A DNA stretch of 35,156 bases, from NCBI RefSeq assembly GCF_011044995.1, contig NZ_JAAKZW010000062.1, positions 1 through 35,156 on the forward strand, given 5' to 3'. The notes beneath the pieces are model-generated. The model did not search any database. It saw nothing but the letters and a program-made list of their open reading frames with translations, and was not told where the DNA came from. The DNA comes from Streptomyces mesophilus (GTDB lineage Bacteria > Actinomycetota > Actinomycetes > Streptomycetales > Streptomycetaceae). The translations under genes and the position numbers were made by a program. Every line of letters begins with the position of its first letter. Position 1 is the stretch's first letter. Below are positions 17,505 to 26,600 of the stretch, one piece after another.

Positions 17505-18910
17505 AGGTGCTCGGCACGATCAGCGCCCACTCCCCGTTCGGCAAGCCGCGGACGGAGAGTGCGGGCCGTCGGCTCATGGTCCCCCTTCTCGTGCCGCTCC
17601 TGTTCCTCCTGCTGCAGCTGACCGGGGCCGCACCCCCGAACCTGTGGTCGGACACCACGCGCTACGCCCGCACCGCCGAGCAGCATCTCGGCGTCGACCG
17701 CGCCACCGCCCAGCGGGACGTCGAGGCGCAGTTGTGCGCGGCGCGAGCGGACGCGGCCGTCCGGCAGTCGCGCCTCGACCCCTTGCCGCCCGACCCCGAG
17801 GTGGTGCGCCAGACGCAGGAGCAGGCGTGCCTGCAGCGCTACGCGGGCGCCGACGACATCACCACCGACGACCCCCGCTACCAGGCGATCTTCGCCTCGC
17901 GGTGGGCCTACCCGTGGCTACTGGCGCCGTTCGTGGGGGTGTTCGGCCTCGGCGCCGGGCTGCGGGTGTGTGCGCTGTTCGTCGCCGCAGGATGCGTGCT
18001 CCTCACGTACGGGCTGCTGCGCGCGGCGGGTGCCGGACGCAAGGCGTCCATGGCGGGCCAAGTCGCTTTGGTGGCAACACCCTTGGGCTGGTGGGCGGTG
18101 CAGCCGCTCACGGAGGGGCCGGTCCTCGCGTGCGTCCTGGGCGCGCTGTGGGCGGCGGTGCGGCTGGTCCGCGGGCAGGGCACGCGGGCCGCGAACGCCG
18201 TGGCCCTCGCTCTGGCCATCGGCGGCTGCTTCCTCCTGCGCTATTCCAGTGCGCTGCTGATCGCCGGCGCGCTGGCTCTGGCCGCCGCCGTACTCGCGCT
18301 GACCCGGCGGCGGGCCGGCGCACGCCAACAGACCGGAGGCCGGCGAGAGGCCGACGCCCAGCGGGAGGCAGGCGCCCAGCGGGAGGCAGGCGCCCAGCGG
18401 GAGGCAGGCGCCCAGCGGGAGGCCGGCGCCTGGTGGGCGGCCGGGACCGCCGCCGCGGCGGCCGTGGCGGCTGCCGCCGTCATGGCGGCACTGCGGCTGC
18501 CGTCGGCCGAGATCACCTTGCAGGACACCTTCACGCTGCACTTCCGAAGGCCCCTGGTGGAGGATCCCTGGGCCCGGCTGTGGGACTTGAACCTGGCGCT
18601 GTGGCGGCACTGGTGGGGCGAGCAGGCGGCCCGTCCGTACTTCCTGGTCCTGACGGCGCTCGCCTGCTGGGCCTTCGTACGCCGGGCGCCCGCCCTGGGT
18701 CTCCTGGCCGTGGCGTGCGCCTGCGTCGGCGTCGCCCAGGTGGCCGGGCACCCCCTCCTGGCGGAGGCCGACCGGCTCGGCGCCCTCATGTGGCTGCCGG
18801 TCGTCCTGGGACTGCCGCTGCTGCCCGCGGCCTGGGCCGAGCGCGCGACGCCGCCTTCCGTACGGGTCCAGGAACAGCGGCGCGCGCCCGCCCCCATGAG
18901 TCTGCGCTGA
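17501..18910 (+). CDS. Polytopic membrane protein, GT-C-like, with in-frame repeat
   Basis: This 469-residue protein has a first hydrophobic segment at ~26-44, then a long loop with NLWSDTTRYA and two cysteines ~40 residues apart, then about seven more membrane spans. An aspartate shortly after the first span and an R-Y-Q...YP segment at the second suggest a GT-C-type enzyme using lipid-linked sugars, but no family signature is complete. Residues ~281-310 hold the hexapeptide QREAGA in four near-perfect copies, in a charged segment between hydrophobic spans. It is the last gene of the 13975 operon (ATGA overlap with the 721-aa gene) and is followed by a GC hairpin. It could instead be a flippase-like or accessory membrane protein. 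Confidence 0.7.
   Translation: MKVLGTISAHSPFGKPRTESAGRRLMVPLLVPLLFLLLQLTGAAPPNLWSDTTRYARTAEQHLGVDRATAQRDVEAQLCAARADAAVRQSRLDPLPPDPEVVRQTQEQACLQRYAGADDITTDDPRYQAIFASRWAYPWLLAPFVGVFGLGAGLRVCALFVAAGCVLLTYGLLRAAGAGRKASMAGQVALVATPLGWWAVQPLTEGPVLACVLGALWAAVRLVRGQGTRAANAVALALAIGGCFLLRYSSALLIAGALALAAAVLALTRRRAGARQQTGGRREADAQREAGAQREAGAQREAGAQREAGAWWAAGTAAAAAVAAAAVMAALRLPSAEITLQDTFTLHFRRPLVEDPWARLWDLNLALWRHWWGEQAARPYFLVLTALACWAFVRRAPALGLLAVACACVGVAQVAGHPLLAEADRLGALMWLPVVLGLPLLPAAWAERATPPSVRVQEQRRAPAPMSLR
18341..18430 (+). repeat. In-frame 18-bp tandem repeat coding for QREAGA
   Basis: Three identical 18-bp units (18359-18376, 18377-18394, 18395-18412) are followed by a fourth with one changed base (18413-18430) and preceded by a degenerate unit (18341-18358). 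The period of six codons keeps the frame. Near-identical DNA copies point to recent slippage or unequal exchange, so copy number probably differs among strains. Confidence 0.9.
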
Positions 18911-18925
18911 GACCGGGAGCGATAC

Positions 18926-18955
18926 GGAGGGCCGCGGCCGGGAGGGCCGCGGCCG
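18926..18955. terminator. Bidirectional GC hairpin made by a 15-bp tandem duplication
   Basis: Two identical 15-base units sit side by side in the 81-base gap between convergent stops (18910 plus, 18992 minus). Each contains the 10-base palindrome GGCCGCGGCC (18930-18939, 18945-18954), so the copies pair with each other around a 5-base loop and can also fold alone. A C tract follows on the plus strand. This suits termination in both directions. Confidence 0.5.
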
Positions 18956-18991
18956 CCCCCGTGCGGCACCGGAGGGCCGCTCCAGGCCCGC

Positions 18992-20044
18992 CTAGGCGAA
19001 CGGCCGTGCCCCGGTGACTGTTTCCGGCGCGGGCCGCCGGGCCCCCGGCAGCCGCACCACTCCCCGCCCCCGCGCCGCCTCGAGGACCGCATCCGCGACC
19101 TCTACGGTGCGCAGCCCCTCCGCGAGCGTCACGATCCCCGTGCCGTCCTTGCCGTCCTTGCCGGCCACGGCGTCCCGGAACGTCTCGTGCTCCACGAGCA
19201 GCGGTTCCCGCTTGGGTGTCGCGAAGCGGATCATGTCGCCCTCGCTGACGCCGCGGAAGGCCGCGATGGCCTCCCATTCGGTGGCGACGGCGCCGTTGGC
19301 GTGGAAGGTCAGGTCCGCGGTGAGGGTGTCCGCGACGAAGCAGCCGCGCTCGCCCGTCACCGCGGTGAAGCGCTCCTTGAGCGGGCTGAGCCAGTTGACG
19401 AGATGGCTGACAAGGGTGCCGTCGGCGAGGTCTCCGGTGACCATCACCATGTCCTCGTGCGGCCGGCCCGACTTGGTGAGCGTACGGGCGGACACGCTGG
19501 TGTACGCCTGGCCGGTCACCCAGGCCGTGAGGTCGATGTCGTGCGTGGCCAGGTCCTTGACCACACCGACATCGGCGATGCGGTGCGGGAAGGGCCCCTG
19601 GCGACGGGTGACGACCTGGAACAGCTCACCGAGTTCACCGGCCTCCAGGCGCCGGCGAAGGCTCTGCAGCGCCGGGTTGAAGCGCTCGATATGGCCGACC
19701 CCGGCCACGAGACCGGCCCGCTCGAAGGCGTCGACGAGGCCGCGCGCCGCCTGCGGGCTGTGGGCGAGGGGCTTCTCGATCAGGGCGCACACGCCGTGCG
19801 CGGCGAGCGCGAGCCCCACCTCCTCGTGCAGGGCGGTAGGGCAGGCGACCACGGCGTAGTCGAGGCCGAGAGCGAGGAGCTCCGGCAGCGTCGCGACGAC
19901 CTGCGCGCCCCGCGCCGCTCCGTGCGGATCGCCCGCCGGGTCCATGACGCCCACCAGATCCACACCGTCGAGACCGGCCAGGACGCGCGCGTGGTTGCGC
20001 CCCATCGCTCCGAGGCCGACGAGTCCGGCCCTGAGGGTGCTCAT
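18992..20044 (-). CDS. Gfo/Idh/MocA-family nucleotide-sugar dehydrogenase (WlbA/WbpB-like)
   Basis: This 350-residue NAD(P)-dependent oxidoreductase has a Rossmann start GLGAMGRNHARV (GxGxxG at 10-15). It also has the family EKP motif (90-92, Lys91) and THDIDL in the C-terminal catalytic domain. Together with the aminotransferase next door it resembles the WbpB/WbpE (WlbA/WlbC) pair, which oxidises then aminates C3 of UDP-GlcNAcA. The ATG at 20044 overlaps the aminotransferase stop by four bases. The open frame continues to 20410, but that part shadows the aminotransferase gene. It converges on the membrane protein operon ending at 18910. Generic inositol or sugar dehydrogenase activity cannot be excluded from sequence alone. 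Confidence 0.87.
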   Translation of the reverse strand: MSTLRAGLVGLGAMGRNHARVLAGLDGVDLVGVMDPAGDPHGAARGAQVVATLPELLALGLDYAVVACPTALHEEVGLALAAHGVCALIEKPLAHSPQAARGLVDAFERAGLVAGVGHIERFNPALQSLRRRLEAGELGELFQVVTRRQGPFPHRIADVGVVKDLATHDIDLTAWVTGQAYTSVSARTLTKSGRPHEDMVMVTGDLADGTLVSHLVNWLSPLKERFTAVTGERGCFVADTLTADLTFHANGAVATEWEAIAAFRGVSEGDMIRFATPKREPLLVEHETFRDAVAGKDGKDGTGIVTLAEGLRTVEVADAVLEAARGRGVVRLPGARRPAPETVTGARPFA

Positions 20045-21153
20045 ACGGTCGCCTCCGGCTTTGCCATGACCTCGTTCACGGCCTCGGCGATCCGCCGCAA
20101 CTCCCCTTCCCCGACCCCGGGATGGACCGGCAGCGAGAGCACCGCCTCGCACGCCCGGTCCGTCTGGGGCAGCGGCGGGCGCGCGGGGTCGTCGTACGGG
20201 CGGAGGCGGTGGATCGGAGTCGGGTAGTAGACCGCGCAGCCGATGCCGCGCTCCTGCAGCCGCGCGGCCAGGGCGTCCCGGCGGCCGTCCGGCACCCCCA
20301 CCGTGTACTGGTGGTAGACGTGCCGGGCGCCCTCCACGACCTGCGGCGTCCGTACGCCCTCCAGGAGCGCGTCCAGGGTCTTGGCGTTCACCCTGCGCCG
20401 CTCGGTCCACTCGGGAAGCCGCCCGAGCTGGACGCGCCCGATCGCGGCGGCCACATCCGTCATCCGCATGTTGGCGCCGACGATCTCGTTGGCGTAGCGC
20501 TGTTCCATGCCCTGGTTGCGCAACAGCCGCAAAGTGCGGGCGAGTTCGGCGTCGGCCGTGGTGATCATGCCGCCCTCCAGGGCGTGCATGTTCTTCGTCG
20601 GGTAGAAGCTGAAGGCTGCCGCGCGGCCGAAGCCTCCGACGGGCCGGCCGTGCAGCTGGGCGCCGTGGGCCTGGCAGGCGTCCTCGACGATGGCGAGGTC
20701 GTGGCGTGCGGCGAGCTTCACGATACGGTCCATCGCGGCCGGATGGCCGTAGAGATGGACCGGCATCACGGCCACGGTCCGCGGTCCGATCATGGCGGCC
20801 GCGGCATTCGGGTCCAGGCAGTACGTGACGGGGTCGATGTCCGCGAAGACGGGTTCGGCGCCCACCAGACGTACCGCGTTGGCGCTGGCCGCGAAGGAGA
20901 ACGAGGGCACCACCACCTCGTCGCCGCGGCCGATACCGAGGGCCATCAGGCTCAACTGGAGCGCGGAGGTACCGGAGTTCACCGCGACACAGTGCAGCCC
21001 GCCGACGAGCTCCTCGCCGAACTCCGCCTCGAAGGCGGCTACTTCAGGCCCCTGGACCACCCGTCCGCTGCGCAGCACCCGTACGGCGGCTTCGATCTCG
21101 GCTTCGCCGATCACCGGCCGCGCGGCCGGGATGGCAGGGGCTGACCCGCTCAT
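20041..21153 (-). CDS. DegT/DnrJ/EryC1/StrS sugar aminotransferase
   Basis: This 370-residue PLP-dependent enzyme transfers an amino group to a keto-sugar nucleotide. Visible features are NSGTSALQ (59-66, phosphate-binding), FADIDP, the PLP-ring aspartate in VEDACQAHGA (Asp158) and the Schiff-base lysine in SFYPTKNMHALEGG (Lys187). Length and motif order are normal, so it should be active. GGAG lies 8 bases before the ATG. It is the first gene of a two-gene coupled operon with the Gfo/Idh/MocA dehydrogenase, which would supply its 3-keto substrate. The product would be an amino sugar nucleotide for the envelope polymer. No sugar N-acetyltransferase gene accompanies the pair in this window. 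Confidence 0.92.
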   Translation of the reverse strand: MSGSAPAIPAARPVIGEAEIEAAVRVLRSGRVVQGPEVAAFEAEFGEELVGGLHCVAVNSGTSALQLSLMALGIGRGDEVVVPSFSFAASANAVRLVGAEPVFADIDPVTYCLDPNAAAAMIGPRTVAVMPVHLYGHPAAMDRIVKLAARHDLAIVEDACQAHGAQLHGRPVGGFGRAAAFSFYPTKNMHALEGGMITTADAELARTLRLLRNQGMEQRYANEIVGANMRMTDVAAAIGRVQLGRLPEWTERRRVNAKTLDALLEGVRTPQVVEGARHVYHQYTVGVPDGRRDALAARLQERGIGCAVYYPTPIHRLRPYDDPARPPLPQTDRACEAVLSLPVHPGVGEGELRRIAEAVNEVMAKPEATV

Positions 21154-21190
21154 GGGATGGGCTCCGATTCGGCAGCTGGGAAAAGCTGGG

Positions 21191-21217
21191 GAGAGCTACG
21201 TGGACTGGCCAGCTCTC
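21191..21217 (-). terminator. Hairpin between the 690-aa TagF gene and the aminotransferase operon
   Basis: GAGAGCT (21191-21197) and AGCTCTC (21211-21217) are perfect 7-base arms with a 13-base loop. They lie downstream of the stop at 21320 and 38 bases before the aminotransferase ATG at 21153. It may end the upstream transcript or sit in the leader of the aminotransferase operon; the sequence does not decide. The rest of the 166-base gap shows no clear promoter. Confidence 0.35.
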
Positions 21218-21319
21218 AACTGCCGCTGGACACCTAATGTTTTGACCTCTGCAAGGCGTTCCACCCCAAGTGATGATGCATACGATGAAACGACCCACCG
21301 GGGATGCGGCTCACGGAGC

Positions 21320-23392
21320 TCACACCCCGAACACCGCCCGCACCACCCGCTCCGAAGCCCGCCCGTCCTCGTAGGGGCAGAACCGCGCCCGGAACGCCTC
21401 CCGCAGCTTGGCCGTCTCCTCCGTGTCCCAGCCGCCGTCCCGCAGCAGCCCGATCAGCTCGTCCTCGGTCTGCGCCACCGCGCCCGGGGTCTCGCCCGCC
21501 GCACCGGAGAGCAGGTCGAAGTAGGTGCCGCGGGCCAGGCGGTAGGCCTGCCAGTCGGGGGCGTACGTGATGATCGGGCGGTTCAGGCACGCGTAGTCGA
21601 ACATCAGGGACGAGTAGTCGGTGATCAGCGCGTCGGCCGCCAGGCACAGGTCCTCCACGCGGGGATGGCCCGTGACGTCGAGGATCTGCGGGTGATCGGC
21701 GAGCTCCGCCGAGGAGCCGTAGAAGTAGTGGGCGCGGACCAGGACGACGTAGGAGGGGCCGAGCGTCCGGACGAGCCGGAGCAGGTCGAGGCGGGGCAGG
21801 AAGCCCTTCTGGTAGTCGCGGTGGGTCGGCGCGTAGAGCAGGACCTTGCGGCCCGCCTCCACGCCGAGCGACGAGCGGATGCGCGCCACGTCGTGCCGGG
21901 TCGACGTGAAGTACACGTCGTTGCGCGGATATCCGAGCTCCAGGGCCTGGTACGCCGACGGGTAGACCCGCTCCCAGATCTCGGTGGAGTGCGGGTTGGC
22001 GGAGAGGCTGTAGTCCCACTGGTCGGTGTGGTCGAGGACCTTCTGGAAGCTGATGCCGTGCGTGCCCGCGGGGTAGCGGCGCTGGTCGAGGCCCATCTTC
22101 TTGAGGGGGGTGCCGTGGTGGGTCTGGAGGTAGACCTGGCCCGGGCGCTTCACGAAACCGCCGGGAAAGGACGCGTTGTTGATCAGATACGTGGCGCGGG
22201 CCATCGTCTGCCAGTAGCGGCGTGAGCCCTCGATCACATACGGGACGCCGGTGGGGACCTTGTCGCGGTGGCGGCTGCTGACCACCCAGACACCCTTGAT
22301 GTGCGGGGCGAGTTCGCGGGCCTTGTCGTAGAGGGCGAGGGGATTGCAGGCCAGGCCCCGGTTCCAGTACGCGCTGTAGACGGCGAGGTGGGGGTCGAGG
22401 GCGCGGCGGCGGTCGGCGCGGTAGGCGAGCTTCATCACCCGCGCGCGCAGCCGCTTCTTGTGCCGCGCCATCGCCGAACGGGCCGCCCGCGCGCGCCCGT
22501 TGGCGGTACGGAGGGTTTCGAACGCGGTGTACGAGCCGGCGGCAAGCGCCCGCTGGGCGTCACCGGACGGTTCGTGGCCGGCCGGACGGTAGGTGCGGTG
22601 CAGCCGGGCGGCCGCGCGGAAGAAGTCGGCGCGGTCGGCGGGGCGGATCCGGCCCGGGTCGGCCAGGACGGTGAGCAAGTGGGCGACGGCGTACGGGAAG
22701 AGACGCGCGCCGGACGGTGAGCTCAGGAGCCGCTCGTAGCGGTCCGTGATCGCGAAGTGGGCGCGGCCCGGTGTGGTGGAGTGGCTGCCGCCCCGGCGCA
22801 GACGCCAGCGGACACAGACGCGGTCGAGCAGCCGCAGCCGGTCGCCGGCGAGCAGCGTCGCCCGGTGCACGGGGATCACGTCCTCATACGGGCCGTCGTC
22901 GAAGCGCAGCCCGTGGGTCAGCCAGAACGAGCGGCGGATCACCCGGTTCCACGCGGCCGGTGCCACCGCGAGCGGGTCGGCGCCGGTGGAGAGCCGGTCG
23001 CCGCCGGGCCGCACCGTCTCCCACCAGTCGACCCGGTCGTGCCCGAAGAGCAGGACGTCCGCCATCACGTCCAGGGAGTCGTCGATCGCGTCGAGGGCCC
23101 CGGGGAGCAGCAGATCGTCGCCGTCGAGGAAGAGCAGGAACTCGCCGTCCGCGTGCTCGGCACCCGCGTTGCGGGCGGCGCCGGTGCCGCTGTGCCGTTC
23201 GAGGCGGACGAGACGGACGCGTGGATCACGTTCCGCATACTCCGCGGCGATCGCGGCCGAGGCGTCCGGCGAGCAGTCGTCGACGACGATCAGTTCGAAC
23301 GCGCGAAAGGACTGCGCGAGGACGGATTCCAGGCATTCACGCAGGTAGCCCTGGACTCGATAGGCGGGTACGACAACAGAGAAGCGGGCCAT
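21320..23392 (-). CDS. Bifunctional GT2 / TagF-like glycerophosphotransferase (690 aa)
   Basis: This is a compact fusion of two catalytic domains. The GT2 part (1-~220) has VVVPAYRVQGYL, VDDCSPD at 37-43 and FLDGDD at 88-93, with Gly in place of the usual Ser. The TagF-type part (~330-690) has THHGTPLKKMG (His426), GYPRND, LYAPTHRD and ITDYSSLMFDYACLNRP (Asp592). A His replaces the usual Trp just before the catalytic His. Unlike the ~1160-aa fusions, it lacks the long middle modules. It is monocistronic on the minus strand. No usable ribosome binding site exists: GAGGT abuts the ATG with no spacer. A promoter-like element ends 8 bases upstream. It resembles single-chain wall teichoic acid polymerases or primases; polyol and sugar specificity are unknown. 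Confidence 0.9.
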   Translation of the reverse strand: MARFSVVVPAYRVQGYLRECLESVLAQSFRAFELIVVDDCSPDASAAIAAEYAERDPRVRLVRLERHSGTGAARNAGAEHADGEFLLFLDGDDLLLPGALDAIDDSLDVMADVLLFGHDRVDWWETVRPGGDRLSTGADPLAVAPAAWNRVIRRSFWLTHGLRFDDGPYEDVIPVHRATLLAGDRLRLLDRVCVRWRLRRGGSHSTTPGRAHFAITDRYERLLSSPSGARLFPYAVAHLLTVLADPGRIRPADRADFFRAAARLHRTYRPAGHEPSGDAQRALAAGSYTAFETLRTANGRARAARSAMARHKKRLRARVMKLAYRADRRRALDPHLAVYSAYWNRGLACNPLALYDKARELAPHIKGVWVVSSRHRDKVPTGVPYVIEGSRRYWQTMARATYLINNASFPGGFVKRPGQVYLQTHHGTPLKKMGLDQRRYPAGTHGISFQKVLDHTDQWDYSLSANPHSTEIWERVYPSAYQALELGYPRNDVYFTSTRHDVARIRSSLGVEAGRKVLLYAPTHRDYQKGFLPRLDLLRLVRTLGPSYVVLVRAHYFYGSSAELADHPQILDVTGHPRVEDLCLAADALITDYSSLMFDYACLNRPIITYAPDWQAYRLARGTYFDLLSGAAGETPGAVAQTEDELIGLLRDGGWDTEETAKLREAFRARFCPYEDGRASERVVRAVFGV

Positions 23393-23400
23393 ACCTCACG

Positions 23401-23430
23401 AAGGTAGTCACGTGTGCGGGCGCTGTCGAA
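23401..23430 (-). promoter_or_regulatory. Candidate leaderless promoter of the 690-aa TagF gene
   Basis: On the minus strand TTCGAC (23430-23425), an 18-base spacer and TACCTT (23406-23401) precede the ATG at 23392 by 8 bases. Confidence 0.45.
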
Positions 23431-23612
23431 GACATCGCAGGCCGTTGCGGGAAGGTTCCGCTTGGGAAGTTGGCGGCTGCGGTGTGCCTAATACGGCAAT
23501 AGACCTCGCTCAGGTCACTCGTTCCAGGTAATGAGCGACAGGAGGTTGACGAAAGCGGGCAAACAGGGCGGACGGCACCGCCGGTCTCGCTCTGCGCAGA
23601 AAGGTCCGCCCC

Positions 23613-26600
23613 GTGCAGCACACGCCCGCCTCGTCCCTGCCCCGTCTCACCGTCGTCGTCCCCGTCTACAACGTCCAGGACTACCTCGAGGACTGCCTGC
23701 GTTCGATCGCCGGCCAGACCCTCAAGAGCCTCGACGTCGTGCTCGTCGACGACGGCTCCACCGACGACAGCCCGCGGATCGCGCGCGCCTTCGCCGCCCG
23801 CGATCCGCGCTTCAGGTATGTCCGGCAGGAGAACGCGGGGCTGAGCGCCGCCCGCAACACCGGGGTGCGTCAGGCGGATCCCAGGCGTGAGTTCCTGACC
23901 TTCGTGGACAGCGACGACATCGTGCCGCACGACGCGTACGAGCGGATGGTCGCCAGCCTGGACGCCTCGGGCTCGGACTTCGTCAGCGGAAACGTATGGC
24001 GGCTGAACGAGCGCGGCCGGCAGCAGGCATGGCAGTACAAGTGGCTGACGAAGGACCGCACCCGCACCCACATCACCCGCGACCCCGAGCTGCTCGCGGA
24101 CCGGGTGGCCTGGAACAAGGTGTTCCGGCGCGCGTTCTGGGACGCGCACGAGTTCAGCTTCCCCGAGGGCCGGCTCTACGAGGACACCCCGGTGATGATC
24201 CCGGCGCACTTCCTCGCGGGGTCCGTCGACGTGCTGAGCGACCACGTCTACTACTGGCGGGTGCGCGAGGGTTCGATCACCCGGCGGCGTACCGAGGTCA
24301 AGGGCGTACGCGACCGGATCGCGGCGTGCGACAGCGTGAGCCGCTTCCTGGGCGAGCGTTTCCCCCAGCACAAGCGGACATACGACCTGTCGTGCCTGCG
24401 CGACGACTTCATCTACTTCCTGGAGGGCCTGCCGATGGGCGGGCCCGAGTACCGGGCGGCCTTCCTCGAGGACACCGCCGCCTTCCTCGCCCGCGCCGAC
24501 TCCTCGCTCACCCGTGAACTGCCGGTCGACCTGCGGATCAAGTGGCAGCTGCTACGGGAGGGGCGCACCGCCGAACTGATCGAGCTCCTCTCGTACGAGC
24601 AGCGCAACAAGACCGCCTTCGAGGTACGCGGGGGCCTGCGCAAGCGAGCCGTCTACCCGGGCATCGAAAGCGTGCCCAGGCGCCTGTCCGGCCTGCGGAA
24701 GGGCGAACTGCCCGTCGTGGCACGGGTGAACGAGGCCCGCTGGGACGAGGACGGAAAGCTGCGGATCAGCGGATACGCGTATGTCCGCAACCTCGAAGCC
24801 ACCCGCCCCGGACAGTCGGTCAAGGCCGGTCTGCTGAAGTCCGCGCACAGCCGAGGCCAGTTCCGCCGGGTGGCGACGCGGACCGTCCCGCGGCCGGAGG
24901 CGACCGTCAACTCGGCCCAGCAGCTGCACTGTTACGACTACTCCGGCTTCGAGATGACCATCGACCCCGAGCAGCTGAAGACGGGCGGCCGCTGGCGCCC
25001 CGGCAACTGGCTGCTCGGCGTGGTCGTCGCCGGCCACGGCGTGGTGCGCCGGGCGGCCGTGCGCGCCCTGGACGGCGCGTCCGCGCAGTCCGTCGTACGG
25101 GAACTCGGCGACGGCATGCGTCTCGTGCTCGGCTACTCACAGGGGCGCCTGGTGCTGCGCGTCCAGGAGTACGCGGCCCGGGTCGAGAGCCATGAGCGCG
25201 ACGGCGACGACCTGGTGCTGCGCGGCCGGCTGCGCGGGACCCCGCGGCCCGAGCAGCTGCGCCTGACGCACAAGGAGCACACGTACGACTACCCGCTGGC
25301 CCGCGCCGGTGACGAGTTCACGGTGCGGGTGCCGCTGATGGACCTGGAGCAGGTGCCGCCCACACCGCATCGCGCACCCAAGGAGGTCGAACCGCAGCAC
25401 GGCGACCGCTGGAGCGCCAACCTCGTCCTGCCCGGCGGCGCCCTCAAGTCCCTTGCGGCGAGCGCCGATCTGCCGCCCGGACGCCATGCCACCGGCCGCG
25501 CCCGCTACGCCGTGGGGCGCGAGCTGTGCGCCACCGCCAACGACAACGGGCAGCTGGTCGTCGAGCTGACCCGGCAGCCCGTCGCCGATCTGGCGCACTG
25601 GCCCGACGAGGGCGTCCTGGTCATCGAGGGCACCGCCGCACAGGACAGCTGGGGACCCGCCGAACTCATCCTGCGGCACAGCACCGACCTCACCGAGGTG
25701 GCCGTCCCCCTGGAGCGCTCGGCGGGACGCTTCCGCGCCCGGCTCGTACCGGCCACCGCGCACGGCGGTCTGCCGCTGCCCGAGGGCCGCTGGTATCTGT
25801 TCCTGCGCGAGAAGCACGAGGCGGGCGACGGGGTGCCGGTGCGTGTCCTCGCCTCGCTCGGCGCCGCGCTGCCGGCCGCCCGGGAGTGCGACGGCCGTGA
25901 GTTCAGCATCGGACGGCGCTTCGGCGACCGGCTGCTCATCGACTCAGGACCGGCCCTCGCGGCCACCGAACGCGGCGCCTACAGCCAGGCCCGGCTGCGC
26001 ACCCGGCACTACCCGGTGCAGCGCGCCCTGCCGCTGCGCGACACCGTCCTCTACCTGGACGGCGAGTCACCGCGCGCGGTCCACGAGGAACTCCTCGTCC
26101 GCGGCGCCGAGTCGGAACACCTGTGGGTCACGCGCGACCAGCAGACCAAGGTCCCGCCGACCGCCCGCGGCATCGCCGAGGGCAGCCGCGAGTGGTACGA
26201 GGCCCTGGCCCGCGCCCGCGTGATCGTCACCTCCGGGCACCTGCCCGACTGGTTCGAGCGCCGCGAGGGCCAGCGAGTCGTCCAGACCTGGCACGGCACC
26301 CCGCTCAAGCGCGTCGGCCTCGACCTCACCGACACCCTCTACGCCGACCACTCCCACCTCGACGCCCTGCCCCGCCTGTCCGCCCAGTGGAGCGTCCTGG
26401 TCTCCCCCAGCCGGCACGCCTCGTCGGTACTGCCGCGCGCGCTCTCGTACGAGGGCGATGTCCTGGACGCCGGATCGCCGCGCAACGACGTCCTGTTCGC
26501 CGAGGACCGCGGGAAGATCGCCGACCGGGTGCGCGCGGAGCTGGGCCTGTCCCCGGAGGACGACCGCAGGGTCGTCCTGTACGCCCCCACGTACCGCGAC

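Noticed and set aside
20045..20410. Upstream extension of the Gfo/Idh/MocA frame
   Set aside because: It lies inside the aminotransferase gene. The Rossmann motif starts seven codons after the ATG at 20044.
21242..21247. Plus-strand TTGACC resembling a -35 element
   Set aside because: No -10 element follows at a fitting distance and no plus-strand gene starts downstream before 23613.
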